DNA from: a virus
Virus record (IMG/VR): IMGVR_UViG_3300030329_005082
Coordinates: 90,662 to 154,661 of that record
Direction: 5' to 3' (one strand)
Length of the DNA: 64,000 nt
In this document: piece by piece, positions 38,201 to 46,856 of the stretch
Position numbering within the stretch: the first letter of the stretch is position 1
Layout: each line of letters starts with the position of its first letter
Position numbers and translations under genes: made by a program
The notes under the pieces: generated by a model
What the model was told of the DNA's origin: nothing
Database searches by the model: none
The model's input: the letters and a program-made list of their open reading frames with translations, nothing else

Positions 38201-40743
38201 AGAGTATTATCTCCGTCACCAAAAGTCAAACGATCAAGTTCACTTGGTGTACACATATAAGAAATATCTCTAATGAAAGTTTGGATCTGAGTAAGTGTGG
38301 GGTCATCTTTTTCATTTCTTCTGATATTATACAGGTCTGCTTCTTTTGCGACCTTTACTATATCAATATCACCCAAATATTCATTAAGATCTAAAAATCC
38401 GTAGCGAAGATCTTTTAGAGCATCTTCCAAAGTATCTTGATCAGGACCATCAGGCCCACAACCTAAAGATGCTTTTATTATATCTTTGATAATACCCAGT
38501 GCAATACTTTGTATGAATCCTAAAATGATTTTTATAACCATTTCCTCGTAGAGTTCTGTTTGCCTTTGGTGCTTTGATTTAGTAAACCTTTGTACACCTT
38601 TTGGCACCTTGAGATCAATAGTAAGGGGAAAGCCTATGCCAGGTGGTTTACCTGAAGCATCCAGTTCTGGTGACATATTTTTAGGGTCTAAAATTTGGGT
38701 CTCTATCACATTCCCCATTACATCTAGTCCGCAGAATATTTCTTGGTTTATCTTTTTCTCTATTTCCCTAATAAATAGCCGAGGGTTATCGCCAGCCTGA
38801 ATTGCTTGAGAAAGGTAGGCTTTAGACACTTGGTCTTTAATTAGTTCGTCTCTTGCTAGTAGAATAGCCTGACGAAGAAGTGTTCTCATCTTTGCTTTAC
38901 CAGAAATGTTTTGCCAGAATCGCAGGACATCTCCGAGAGCTTGAGCTTGGGCTGTGTTACAATCACCACCCCCCATGTCACTCAAAATCGTAGTTATTTG
39001 ATAGTATGGGTATTTGGTTTTGTTTCTTCTTTTGAGATTTTCCAACATTTTATCTCCCTCTTTATTGAGGTTGATTATTTTAGTATAAAGTTTCTGTCTC
39101 CTTTGTAATCTAAAATTCAATAACGATTCTTCTGCTTTTTCTCTAATTTTATCTGGTGAAAGTTCCACTGATGGGTAGATATATTCATCAAAGAAATCAG
39201 GCCATGGCTTTCTTGATTCTTCTGCCCTTAAAGACTCATCGGAATAAATTTCATAACTATTATTAATGAGACTGAATGTTGTAGGACTTAGCAGAGAGAA
39301 TGCATTAAGAATCTTCCTGGGAAGATTTTCATTTTCTAACACACTATAGAATGTTTTATTTCCTATACCTCGTGTCATAATAAATCCATTTACTACAAAA
39401 TATTTCAACTTGTAATCTTCAGAGAAAACAAACTCAACTACATCGTCATCATCTAGAGCAAATTTGTTGTAAATATAGGCCAGCGACAACATGTCAATAA
39501 AAGAATCTAAACGAGTGGCTTCTTGATCTAAATTTATACCCTGTATGTCTTCGGGTTTTATTCCTTCATTTTTTAGTTGAATTGAATATTCCCTGATTGA
39601 AGAAACAACCCTTGGAATATAGCGGATTAGATTTGCTACTCTTACAGACTTTTTGTGAACAGGTGGAGACTGTTCTGGATTTGTAAGAATTTGTGCTTTT
39701 TCCAGAGGAGTTTTTTCAAACTCGTCGTATGCTACTGCGGGTCCGCCGCCGGAACTTAAAGAATTTACCACACTTCTTTTAACTCTTATGGCGTGTACCC
39801 AGCGAGAACCAGGGCGTACATCTAAGTGTGTTAAAAAATTGATATCCTCAGAATTTAAACCCACATCTATAAGTCTTTGTAGATTATCTGTAGAATATTT
39901 TCCAGTGAATTTTAGTATCCCTGAGAGTCCATCAATCACCGCTTGTCCAAGTACTCTGGATGCTTCGGGAGTCCTGTTCCAATAAGACTTGTCAAAATAT
40001 TGTGTGGAAGCTATATCTGTCCTTGTTGTAAAATAGAATTTATCATCAACAGTGTTGTAATATACCTTATTTGTATCTGTCCCTGGTCCGCAATTGGCCC
40101 TCCAATCATAAATATCAACATTATTGTCGCTATTGACGAATGAGGTAGCGACAGTAGACATGGAAAAATTTTCAATACTTTCAAACGAATCTAGACTTAC
40201 TTGGTTTTGCAAATCAGCAGAGGATCTCATAAGAGTAAGATATTCGTTTGAATGCAGAGAAGGAAAAGCAACCAAGCGAGAAACAAGCCCGGAAGGGCCT
40301 GTGTTGTTGACATTTTCTGGAAGCAGAGAAGAAGGTGTTGAATTAGAGGTATAGTTATCAATCTTACCAAGGCGCTCCAGCCTTGATACTAAGGTAGATA
40401 ATTCTTCATGAGATTTTTCTCCACTTGGCATCTCTAATTTTATTTTACTACCATCTGGAACTATTACACTATTTTGAGGATATAAAACATTATAAGCCTC
40501 TAGATCAATTTTTAAAATTTCTAGATTTGGTGTATCTTTTTCAATTCTTAGGGCTTGCAAATCTTCTACACTGAGTTTTAGTTGATACCCTTGCGGTAAG
40601 AATGTGTAATAATTTACACAAACATCATGAATGACATCTATTACAAATTTGTTTCTATAATCACTGAAATCGTATTCTATATGATCTCCCCACACAGCGG
40701 CAAAAGGATTTATAATATTTTTCTGTTGCTTATTTATTATCAT
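35278..40743 (-). CDS. Giant tail/baseplate protein, unknown (1821 aa)
   Basis: A mostly helical protein with no enzyme motif. A hydrophobic segment VIKIILGFIQSIALGIIKDI lies near residues 732-755, and further apolar stretches occur near YYFPIGAFIGLYLVTF (about 1590). The region around 800-900 is acidic and the C-terminus basic (RLQELLRI). Gene order (hub/spike, this gene, gp25-like, gp6-like) places it in the baseplate. Hydrophobic segments raise the possibility of a tape-measure-like or membrane-contacting part, but length and position do not settle it. Confidence 0.6.
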   Translation of the reverse strand: MIINKQQKNIINPFAAVWGDHIEYDFSDYRNKFVIDVIHDVCVNYYTFLPQGYQLKLSVEDLQALRIEKDTPNLEILKIDLEAYNVLYPQNSVIVPDGSKIKLEMPSGEKSHEELSTLVSRLERLGKIDNYTSNSTPSSLLPENVNNTGPSGLVSRLVAFPSLHSNEYLTLMRSSADLQNQVSLDSFESIENFSMSTVATSFVNSDNNVDIYDWRANCGPGTDTNKVYYNTVDDKFYFTTRTDIASTQYFDKSYWNRTPEASRVLGQAVIDGLSGILKFTGKYSTDNLQRLIDVGLNSEDINFLTHLDVRPGSRWVHAIRVKRSVVNSLSSGGGPAVAYDEFEKTPLEKAQILTNPEQSPPVHKKSVRVANLIRYIPRVVSSIREYSIQLKNEGIKPEDIQGINLDQEATRLDSFIDMLSLAYIYNKFALDDDDVVEFVFSEDYKLKYFVVNGFIMTRGIGNKTFYSVLENENLPRKILNAFSLLSPTTFSLINNSYEIYSDESLRAEESRKPWPDFFDEYIYPSVELSPDKIREKAEESLLNFRLQRRQKLYTKIINLNKEGDKMLENLKRRNKTKYPYYQITTILSDMGGGDCNTAQAQALGDVLRFWQNISGKAKMRTLLRQAILLARDELIKDQVSKAYLSQAIQAGDNPRLFIREIEKKINQEIFCGLDVMGNVIETQILDPKNMSPELDASGKPPGIGFPLTIDLKVPKGVQRFTKSKHQRQTELYEEMVIKIILGFIQSIALGIIKDIIKASLGCGPDGPDQDTLEDALKDLRYGFLDLNEYLGDIDIVKVAKEADLYNIRRNEKDDPTLTQIQTFIRDISYMCTPSELDRLTFGDGDNTLYELILETVQNGIITFPADSNTDPEEEENETRTIDPTVYEDIQFSVEKIQTFFILLGDKMRDENAEELAKFTFSPLEAYCTGREPNLDTLGLEISREQLESQYMSLANDKIAKINAMCDWLRGLENIERQIQEIINSIPIMDGYNELLETIAKYSNALWQSIAEWWAKLFEEEAKNSQDPTYNLYTTLFGQDLFYSIRMLISRRVIIAQQRSAERNGEFIYFAPAPSRRIGHKISRVDLPYPPPDKLSDPWFSRWDIHSDVDDKESSYAVRTSPSILRQGLTSITMQRSNWNDDLPELYKRLHTHLEEYWKRQKKVIPPDQWISDFPTSNARCLMFINNIQDGGVRIFKNVKTRKAAPVQPGEDQFEIKSKLLAMYIPEPRDREDGVAGINYYRLLSGIGDKNVGGQNTGGPLINGPFAVNEEPQSLSAKTQLMPSRSNVSVTNLINDIMQGSISWEVTNSIIGNHDNAPVPSGTSKDTEEAEDGTVAPFTQEQSDQGGEISTVSVANWTEFIDENINDSYIRSDKKSKLQTFIRSTNKPPFMVNEDKCVTNEEVQIAQSIVLCIQSRIQYYFMNVYPLTRVYPHWNSFITNKIVTDYLYRKTYEELENRDLSYLIYDKMSVVQKVFGDVPENNLEFSTSQTPKDFIKELVGKIYNSMLKTVSKDIRSSIATSPYDASVPVTLERYKTTLLEFYKELKIGLLSDDNNLGLTLSEARKAIRFIDNALTTTFGEEKLLTRRGYEYGAYYFPIGAFIGLYLVTFDSVVDITKNFKSGRFKTQIEIAAADDSLLSNITGQVVTKYQEEIENFPATEKTWDLVDVTYFTKQEVEDRIVVLETTIQREHYSILLRTYPEFFARYGSHDLPEQVSDIISDMLYFSYASGEELTIANLRNRLEVYIPDGVTPSLGDVHYPAYVALKLLDEIEERNLPTLEETFGDLENLAATWRADIAEYLWNQRKDLIPAEKSRLQELLRI

Positions 40744-40748
40744 AATTT

Positions 40749-41669
40749 TTAGTTCGTAGTATTAAATTTACTCTTGAAATTATAAAATGCAAAAGGGTTT
40801 CTATCCGAGAAATTAAGCTTATGAAACACACTCTTGAGAGTCCACACATTCATTCTAATTACGTGCGGCACTAAGGAAATCATCATTCCTGCTAATTTTG
40901 TTTGGGCTGGAGCAGAAACCACAGGCACCTTAGATTGAGAAGCCATATATGTCAAAAGAAGTTTTAGCTGAAAATCTAAGAACCCTAAAAGCTCCGAGGT
41001 TAGTTCTTGTTGTCTTACCAAGAGTGTATATAAATCATCACCCTTTACCAAAGGTTGTAAGCCCCTATCGTCGTTACCGGCGATCAAATCAATGCCGCGG
41101 ACCTGTTGTCCAATAAACCAGCCAGATCCAGCAGCGTACTTATCAGTACCAGTTACAATTTTCACACCTTGTCTTCCAACAATCCTAACAGAATCTGATT
41201 TGATAACAATCGCTGGCTCGTTTTTTACATAGCCCACTTTCCCCTCAACAATTCCAAAATACTCATCGGAATCAATGTTTGATGCCTGTTGTGTCATGTA
41301 TATTCTTGATGAATCCATATAAGTACTTGGATCAGTTGCAATTGGATTACCTTCTGCATCTGTCTCTTTTGCACAAACGCCGTTTATACCAGCGATTAAA
41401 TCTATTCTTGCTACATTTGTCCAGCGACCAACTGCTCCAAGCCCCTGGGCTCTGGTTCCTGGCCTATCTCGTCCAATAATGATTGCAGCATTAGATTCTC
41501 CATCAATGACTTTCTCGGCAGGAGTGACGGTCAATTGGGGCTTTGCTGCCAACATTGGACCATTACCAAACCCAGAGGAGTGAGCCTCAATCTCTCCAGG
41601 GTTTTGCTTTAGCCTTCTTTCTTTTGTGGCATCTAAAAATGTATCTGCTATTGTTGGTCTTCTAGGCAT
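40749..41669 (-). CDS. Probable baseplate spike-associated protein (306 aa)
   Basis: Located between the M23 hub-like gene and the 1821-residue gene, with gaps of 5-6 bases. The middle part (about residues 85-190) has short beta repeats such as AIVIKSDSVRIVGRQGVKIV, which resemble the beta-helical strands of spike or tail-tip proteins. The C-terminal 90 residues are helical (LLVRQQELTSELLGFLDFQL). No catalytic motif is visible. The association with the spike is an inference from sequence style and from the neighbouring gene. Confidence 0.55.
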   Translation of the reverse strand: MPRRPTIADTFLDATKERRLKQNPGEIEAHSSGFGNGPMLAAKPQLTVTPAEKVIDGESNAAIIIGRDRPGTRAQGLGAVGRWTNVARIDLIAGINGVCAKETDAEGNPIATDPSTYMDSSRIYMTQQASNIDSDEYFGIVEGKVGYVKNEPAIVIKSDSVRIVGRQGVKIVTGTDKYAAGSGWFIGQQVRGIDLIAGNDDRGLQPLVKGDDLYTLLVRQQELTSELLGFLDFQLKLLLTYMASQSKVPVVSAPAQTKLAGMMISLVPHVIRMNVWTLKSVFHKLNFSDRNPFAFYNFKSKFNTTN

Positions 41670-41675
41670 CTTTTA

Positions 41676-42818
41676 TTACTTCTTTACAAATAGATTGGGG
41701 AAAAAATCTGTTTCAGGGTCAGCATGAGTGCCAAATTGTGAAACCTGTCCGCCCGTTTGCCAGGACGGATCATTATCATACACTACACCAAAATGTAGAT
41801 GAGCAGGTCCTGCACCGGAGTCTCCCGATAAAGCTATTTGATCTCCTGCTTTTACTGTTTTTCCTGAACCAAACTTGTTAGCAGCTATTACAGAGTCTTT
41901 TGTAAGGTGCATATAAAGAGTATAAAAAGTACTATTTGGAGTATCAGCTTTATATGCTGTGTGCTTAATGACGGCATAATACCCTGCACCGTGAGTTTCT
42001 GGATTTCGCGATTGAGCGGCTGCAATAAGCTCGCCATCCAAAACTGCATAAACTTTTTGTCCAACCCCAGCCCTTAAGTCTATTCCAGCATGGTTTGCTG
42101 AACCTCCTGGGGGTGGGTTTCTTGATCCAAAGGGTGAGGTTATATGCCCTAAAGCTTCTGTGTTTGTAGTTGGGCGCGCTGTTAAAGGCCCTCTTGGTGA
42201 AACTCCTGTAGTTGACTTTGGTATTGACGTCTGTTTTATGGGTCTACCGCGGGAACCTCTGGAAGCTGCACATGCCTTTTTGACCGTTGATTTCTTTGCT
42301 GATCCACTATTAGGCATTGGAACTTCGCAGTTTTCGGAAGAATCGGTCCAATCAGGGCTATTATTAATTATTTTAATAATTGTCGCGCCGATTTCGGCAG
42401 TAAAACAAGTACTAGGGTTGTTGATTCTTATTTGTACTTTAGCACCAGCAACAAGTTCTGTTCCTCCTAAAGACTCATCAATATCGCAAGTGATTTGGGG
42501 TAAATCAACTGCATTATCTTTAGCACTCAGAGGCTTAGGACAAATATAACTTCTAGGATCTTCTTCAACCCTTACTTTATATTTTACATGTTTAAACTTA
42601 TCTGATTGGAAAAATTCAAAGTTACCAATCTTTTCGTACCAAGTGGGTAAACGGAGAGCACCAGTCAACACCTTAGCTGTAACAACTTGGTTTTCTTTAT
42701 ATGTGCTCTTTCTTGCGATAAGTTTTCGGTTATTTTGCTTAAGCAAACCATCAACGCCATCAGAAGGACGCCAAGAAGTCTGAGTCAAATCAACTGGTTT
42801 ATTATCAGAATCTGCCAT
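41676..42818 (-). CDS. Baseplate hub/spike protein with M23 peptidase domain
   Basis: The N-terminal half (about residues 40-165) is beta-rich and could be an OB-like hub domain (VVTAKVLTGALRLP, VQIRINNPSTCF). A basic Ser/Thr linker (about 168-220) joins it to an M23 zinc endopeptidase: HITSPFGSR (225-233), H243-A-G-I-D247 (first Zn-binding motif), YMHL (H304) and H340-L-H342. M23 enzymes cut peptide cross-links of peptidoglycan, so this is the likely tail lysin that opens the wall during infection, the role T4 gives to the gp5 lysozyme. AAGGAG precedes the ATG. Confidence 0.9.
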   Translation of the reverse strand: MADSDNKPVDLTQTSWRPSDGVDGLLKQNNRKLIARKSTYKENQVVTAKVLTGALRLPTWYEKIGNFEFFQSDKFKHVKYKVRVEEDPRSYICPKPLSAKDNAVDLPQITCDIDESLGGTELVAGAKVQIRINNPSTCFTAEIGATIIKIINNSPDWTDSSENCEVPMPNSGSAKKSTVKKACAASRGSRGRPIKQTSIPKSTTGVSPRGPLTARPTTNTEALGHITSPFGSRNPPPGGSANHAGIDLRAGVGQKVYAVLDGELIAAAQSRNPETHGAGYYAVIKHTAYKADTPNSTFYTLYMHLTKDSVIAANKFGSGKTVKAGDQIALSGDSGAGPAHLHFGVVYDNDPSWQTGGQVSQFGTHADPETDFFPNLFVKK

Positions 42819-42823
42819 TTCTA

Positions 42824-43114
42824 TTACTCCTTATTGAGCATATCAAACAACTGATTCTTGTCTGCTTCGGATAGACCGTCTTGCTTCGTTGCTGCATCCT
42901 TTTTATAAACCAAGGTTGCCAACTTGACAAGTTGTTCATTACTTCTCTGAAGTGTTTCTACAAATTTGGCTGCAACGGGACCGCTATCAGAGTAACGATC
43001 TGCCGAAACAACCATATATTCTTTAAGGTTAGAAAGCAAGTCTTCAGTGACTTGACGATCCTTATTTATATTATCTAGAGCTTGCTCTATTAGTGATTCT
43101 AAGTTCTTTTTCAT
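42824..43114 (-). CDS. Small helical protein, unknown (96 aa)
   Basis: Starts MKKNLESLIEQALDNINKDR and is predicted fully helical with amphipathic heptads (QVTEDLLSNLKEYMVV, FVETLQRSNEQLVKLATLVY). It lies between the late sigma factor and the hub gene, with a CTATTTAT element in the 15-base gap upstream. A chaperone or small virion part would fit, but no family is recognised. The MKK-x-L-x-S-L start is only superficially like the leaders of the payload genes. Confidence 0.6.
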   Translation of the reverse strand: MKKNLESLIEQALDNINKDRQVTEDLLSNLKEYMVVSADRYSDSGPVAAKFVETLQRSNEQLVKLATLVYKKDAATKQDGLSEADKNQLFDMLNKE

Positions 43115-43117
43115 ACA

Positions 43118-43125
43118 ATAAATAG
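43118..43125 (-). promoter_or_regulatory. CTATTTAT element after the late sigma gene
   Basis: Leftward CCTATTTATTGT lies in the 15-base gap between the sigma gene stop and the ATG at 43114. It is placed so close to the ATG that transcripts from here would be nearly leaderless if the motif is a -10 element. Confidence 0.4.
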
Positions 43126-43129
43126 GAAG

Positions 43130-43819
43130 TCACTTAATTTCTCCTTCGTTCCACTTACTCTTGAAAACTCTGAACTTCTCTCTCATCTTGTTTAGACAAC
43201 TGACTATTTGTTTTGTATTCAGACCTGTAATCTCTCTCATATACAGATATATTGCCTTTTTGTTGAAAATTTCTATTTGGTCCACGTTATTCATAAGGGT
43301 CAAAATTGCATTTAGGACTTTTTCCTCATTGGGTTTTAGGTTTGGGTTGTGCCAGCTTTTTATTTCTACCAACAAAAAGTGCCAAAATTCTCTCTCTTCT
43401 TGTTCATCAAACAGATCTTCATTTTCGCCGTTAGATACAGCCTCAATCTCACGAATCATTGAATCGTATTCAATCTCGCGACGGTTCTTTTTGGTCTGTT
43501 GTTTAGCTTTGTGAGTGAACCAGTTTTTTGTGACTACTGAAAAATAGGAAAATGCTTTTGTGCCCTGGGTTGGGTCAAATTTGCCGAGGATTGTTGTCAA
43601 CCAGATTTTACAATCTTCCTTGAGATAATCAATATTCTCTAGAGAAGTAAACTTATAAGTATAAACAATCTTAGTCACAAGTTCGTCAAAAGCTGGTTGG
43701 ATATGTTCTACATATAGTTCTGTTCTTTTAGATAAGCTATCAGTGGCACAATAATCAATAATTGCCTGTTCTGTAACTTTTGTAAAATAATGATTTTTCT
43801 TTTTAGCTTTTCTAGCCAT
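43130..43819 (-). CDS. Late transcription sigma factor, T4 gp55-like
   Basis: The start is placed at the third of three ATGs (43819), preceded by GGAGAGG at correct spacing; the product MARKAKKKNHYF... has 229 residues. Residues about 85-130 contain FDPTQGTKAFSYFSVVTKNW and FTHKAKQQTKKNRREIEYDS, the region 2 (core-binding and -10 recognition) signature of gp55-type phage sigma factors. Gp55 directs host RNA polymerase to late promoters together with sliding clamp and gp33. The C-terminal LNTKQIVSCLNKMREKFRVF may be a helix-turn-helix-like segment. It is transcribed just ahead of the tail genes. Confidence 0.88.
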   Translation of the reverse strand: MARKAKKKNHYFTKVTEQAIIDYCATDSLSKRTELYVEHIQPAFDELVTKIVYTYKFTSLENIDYLKEDCKIWLTTILGKFDPTQGTKAFSYFSVVTKNWFTHKAKQQTKKNRREIEYDSMIREIEAVSNGENEDLFDEQEEREFWHFLLVEIKSWHNPNLKPNEEKVLNAILTLMNNVDQIEIFNKKAIYLYMREITGLNTKQIVSCLNKMREKFRVFKSKWNEGEIK

Positions 43820-44108
43820 CATCCTCTCCATATAACATGCTGGTGTTTATTTGGATGAAATCCTCCACATCACCACTCAAGTCTCTTGTGTGTTCTAAGA
43901 GTCCCTGCAAGGTTTGATCGCCATAAAATGTTTCTAACCCATATACTCTGGTTAGATGTTCTTTATAAGAGTCAATTGCGTCTTGTAGTGAGTTGACATC
44001 ATCTGTTGTCATTTTTACAAATTTTATTAGATTCCGGCAATACCAGATTAAAAAACCGTTAGACAATAATGAGAGAACTAAGAGCGAAACAAGAATTATA
44101 TCCGTCAT
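43812..44108 (-). CDS. Small membrane-anchored protein (98 aa)
   Basis: One N-terminal transmembrane segment (IILVSLLVLSLLSNGFLIWY, residues 4-23) followed by a cytoplasmic-type helical domain with YGLETFYGDQTLQGLLEHTRDL (about 56-77). I recall similar small proteins in T4-like marine phages next to the late sigma factor, without known function. It overlaps the sigma gene by 8 bases and the zinc-ribbon gene upstream by 4. Confidence 0.75.
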   Translation of the reverse strand: MTDIILVSLLVLSLLSNGFLIWYCRNLIKFVKMTTDDVNSLQDAIDSYKEHLTRVYGLETFYGDQTLQGLLEHTRDLSGDVEDFIQINTSMLYGEDDG

Positions 44109-44368
44109 TCTGTTCTCGCTTTTTGTGTTAATTCTTCTTTTGTTTTCATTAGTTCTTCTTTCCCGTCTTGAATTGCTTCGTGAACTTCTGTTCCAACTTT
44201 TTTATCTTTCACAATATTGGATTTTTTAACTACAGAAATAGCATTTCCTAGATGTTTTTTTATTGCCGTTGATTCACAGTGAATGCAAATTATGCCCTCT
44301 TCCTTATATCGGTGCCTAATCTCAAATTCTTTATTGCAATCTTGACACAGATAGTGATAAAGTGGCAT
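44105..44368 (-). CDS. FmdB-type zinc-ribbon protein (87 aa)
   Basis: Starts MPLYHYLCQDCNKEFEI, the usual start of FmdB/regulatory zinc ribbons, with C8-x2-C11 and C28-x2-C31 to bind one zinc ion. The remaining 55 residues are charged and helical. Such proteins are small putative transcription or protein-interaction factors; a role in late transcription alongside the sigma gene is possible. It overlaps the next gene upstream by one base (TAATG) and the one downstream by four. Confidence 0.85.
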   Translation of the reverse strand: MPLYHYLCQDCNKEFEIRHRYKEEGIICIHCESTAIKKHLGNAISVVKKSNIVKDKKVGTEVHEAIQDGKEELMKTKEELTQKARTE

Positions 44369-44559
44369 TATTCTATTTCAAACTTATTTTCTTCATTCGT
44401 ATTTCCGATTGAAATTGTTGGAGGATTCTCTACATAGACTAGACCATCCTTAACTGTCAAGTTCCAATCAGACAACAATTCTGTAATATCTATTTCTTCA
44501 GCTAAGCATTTCTGCAAAGTCATCAAAAGTGCGCCAATTGCTTGAGGTGATAATTTCAT
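44368..44559 (-). CDS. Small conserved-looking protein (63 aa)
   Basis: Starts MKLSPQAIGALLMTLQKCLA and ends with an acidic tail. The LSPQAxGALxMxLQ start followed by an ITELLSDW segment resembles short proteins encoded near gp55 in marine T4-like phages, as far as I recall; no function is known. AGGAG precedes the ATG, with a GATAATAT sequence a few bases further upstream. Confidence 0.7.
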   Translation of the reverse strand: MKLSPQAIGALLMTLQKCLAEEIDITELLSDWNLTVKDGLVYVENPPTISIGNTNEENKFEIE

Positions 44560-44586
44560 TTTATTCTCCTAATAATATTATCTAAT

Positions 44587-45216
44587 TTACTTTTTCACAG
44601 TAACAAAATATTCCCTATGTGGAGTATCTAATGACACCAACCCATCACCGTACCCACACAAATTTCCTGTTTCTATTTCAATATCCATTGATTTATCAAA
44701 ATATGATGTTAGTTCATCTATTGAATATAAGTTTACAAAAGGTGAACTTGTATAATAATCATTAGTATCTGTTGGAAATTGTATATACATCTTCCCGCCA
44801 GGTTTTAAAAAATCATACAATTGATTTATTAATGTTTTATGATCCTTTTTGTTGATGTGTTGGAAAACCATCAATGAATATATGAAATCAACAGATTCTT
44901 TTTCCATATCAGGGATTACTATCCCATCAGTCTTTATTTTTTTGATTGGTTCTGTAATTTTGTCTAAATACGATTGACAGACGTCAACACCGATCTTGTT
45001 CTCATGAGGCACATTTATATGCTTTAGCACCCTGGCTACACCACAGCCAAATTCTAATACAGTTGCATTGTTTGAAAATAGCCCGCTATTATTTAACTTC
45101 TCGGACTCTAGTACACCCTCATTGTAAAATTCTAAGTCACTTCTTTTGGGAAGGATATACTCTCTCCAATTATCTTGCAGAGAATGAAACTCCCAAAATT
45201 CATGATAATGGCTCAT
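44587..45216 (-). CDS. Class I SAM-dependent methyltransferase
   Basis: About 209 residues from the ATG at 45216 (MSHYHEFWEFHS); a TTG at 45237 with GGATGAAG upstream is an alternative start adding seven residues. Motif I is VLEFGCGVARV (SAM-binding glycine loop), followed by KIGVDVCQSYL (motif II acidic residue), DFIYSLMVFQHI (motif IV region) and LKPGGKMYIQFP (motif post-I/V). It heads the left end of the glycosyltransferase island, so a sugar or glycan is a more likely substrate than DNA. No target-recognition domain is present. Confidence 0.85.
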   Translation of the reverse strand: MSHYHEFWEFHSLQDNWREYILPKRSDLEFYNEGVLESEKLNNSGLFSNNATVLEFGCGVARVLKHINVPHENKIGVDVCQSYLDKITEPIKKIKTDGIVIPDMEKESVDFIYSLMVFQHINKKDHKTLINQLYDFLKPGGKMYIQFPTDTNDYYTSSPFVNLYSIDELTSYFDKSMDIEIETGNLCGYGDGLVSLDTPHREYFVTVKK

Positions 45217-45264
45217 AATATTACTAGTTTCTTTCAATCTTCATCCCATCCTAATATAAGTATA

Positions 45265-45978
45265 TTATAAAGGTAATCCTTTTTTAAATCTTTCTTCCCA
45301 TAAAATCAAATCTCTTTCAAAATCTGACTTGGTATGTACTGCTTTTCCCTTGCGAGCTAGCCATTTAGCGGAATACATGGGAAAATGATTTGCATAATAA
45401 TCACAAGTTTCTTCCCACTGGTCTATTGAGATGGATTTACCATAATGTCTCACAGACCCTTCGTCTAGGATCCTAAACGATTTTAGACTACATTCCCTTT
45501 GGTCTAGTCCGTGGTACCCTGTAGTTGCTCCGTACCTAAAAGCAAACAGGATTGATCTATATTCTGGACCTATCCATTTTCTTTCTGTATATTTCTTGTC
45601 TATATCTTCTTCTGTGATATAGAAATCAAATAATCTCATTCTTACAGCGTCTAAATTGTTATTTAGTTTTCCCCAATCAAACTCTATACGCTCATCGGCA
45701 TCCATATAAACAAACCAATCATTTTCTGATAGGTGTTTTGATGCTTCTGTATAGACGGCATGTCTGTTTTGAAATTCTGCACGGGCTCGGAATTGATCCC
45801 AGGACTGACCTTCAATTACCGACGTCACTATTGGGTGGTTTTTACAAATCTCAACTGTGTTGTCTACTGAAAAATCATCATATACAAAAACTTGTTCGCA
45901 AAACTCTGCCATATGATCCAGGGTTTCCTGCATAATCTCTGATTCGTTCCGAACTCTTGTCAACCCGACGATTTTCAT
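45265..45978 (-). CDS. Family 2 (GT-A) glycosyltransferase
   Basis: Starts MKIVGLTRVRNESEIMQETL with the nucleotide-sugar binding VYDDFSVDNT (about 32-41) and the metal-binding DADER (about 93-97). The C-terminal part has GPEYRSILFAF and GSVRHYGKSI. These fit inverting GT-A enzymes of the GT2/GT92-like kind that transfer sugar from a UDP or GDP donor. It overlaps the next gene by 4 nt (ATGA) and is part of a run of five glycosyltransferases. Confidence 0.88.
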   Translation of the reverse strand: MKIVGLTRVRNESEIMQETLDHMAEFCEQVFVYDDFSVDNTVEICKNHPIVTSVIEGQSWDQFRARAEFQNRHAVYTEASKHLSENDWFVYMDADERIEFDWGKLNNNLDAVRMRLFDFYITEEDIDKKYTERKWIGPEYRSILFAFRYGATTGYHGLDQRECSLKSFRILDEGSVRHYGKSISIDQWEETCDYYANHFPMYSAKWLARKGKAVHTKSDFERDLILWEERFKKGLPL

Positions 45979-46856
45979 AATTTTAGATACTCCTGTACTT
46001 GTTTTTGAATGTTTAGATTTTCTAAAGCATATTCTCTATTTTTGTCGCCCTGAATATAGTCATACTTGTTTATCTCATAAATGAGACTCTCTTTTGTCAC
46101 GGGCTGCTGTATCTTTCTTCCCGAACAATTATTTTCTAAAAAACCATCAATGTTGTGAGATGTTACGATGCCGTCCATAAGTCCCGGTTGATATGGTCTT
46201 TGGTCGGCAATTAGAACGGGCTTTCCGCACGCCATTCCTTCATACGCCCCGCGACCGAGGCTTACTACCAGATCTGCTGTTTTTATCACATTTTGGATGT
46301 CAAGTCGTGGTGAGGTGAATTTATTGTTATACTCTACCGTTATTCCTAATTCAGACCCAATCTCTAATAACATCTGGTTAAATTGATCCGATTGCGATAA
46401 ACTAAACATTTTGTTAATATTTTTTGAAGGACTCTGGTCAGGGCAAAAAACTTCGCAATTTATACCGTTGTGTATCAGAGTTGAGTCAATACCTTTAGAA
46501 GATAAATAATCCTGAACTTCTTTAGAAATAGAAACATGTCGTATTCCTGGCACAGGCTGCTCAAGATGTGGAAAAATACCATGACATGTTTGAATTATAT
46601 TTGACCCTGGAAATAAATTCAAAACACCATTCACGATAGTTGTGTGGTTTAGAAATGCTACATCATAAGAATTAGACATCTTATTAATAGAACACCCAAG
46701 GTTGGATTTTATCATCTCAGACATAACACCCTCTTGCATGGTGAGAATATCTACATGGTGTCCGAGGCGAACTAGTTCTTGAGCCATCGTATAAATAAAT
46801 GTTTCACTACCGCCTAAAGTATGTAAGTGATTTTGTCCTAATAAAATTTTCTTCAT
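45975..46856 (-). CDS. GT-B glycosyltransferase (GT4-like)
   Basis: Start at the ATG at 46856, which overlaps the upstream stop as TAATG; the product begins MKKILLGQNHLHTLGGSETF, a typical GT-B N-terminus with the GGSETF acceptor-side loop. The donor-binding half has VSLGRGAYEGMACGKPVLIA, the R-G-x-x-E-x-M-A-x-G-x-P-V signature of GT4 enzymes. Length is about 293 residues, somewhat short for the family (350-400). Donor and acceptor sugars cannot be told from sequence. Confidence 0.87.
   Translation of the reverse strand: MKKILLGQNHLHTLGGSETFIYTMAQELVRLGHHVDILTMQEGVMSEMIKSNLGCSINKMSNSYDVAFLNHTTIVNGVLNLFPGSNIIQTCHGIFPHLEQPVPGIRHVSISKEVQDYLSSKGIDSTLIHNGINCEVFCPDQSPSKNINKMFSLSQSDQFNQMLLEIGSELGITVEYNNKFTSPRLDIQNVIKTADLVVSLGRGAYEGMACGKPVLIADQRPYQPGLMDGIVTSHNIDGFLENNCSGRKIQQPVTKESLIYEINKYDYIQGDKNREYALENLNIQKQVQEYLKL

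Noticed and set aside
38771-38778. A seventh CTATTTAT copy
   Set aside because: It lies in the middle of the 1821-residue gene with no gene start near; about what chance predicts for an octamer in AT-rich DNA.
14255-43114. Many long rightward open frames inside the tail block
   Set aside because: They lie opposite clear leftward genes, have poor composition for proteins and lack ribosome binding sites; treated as chance frames.
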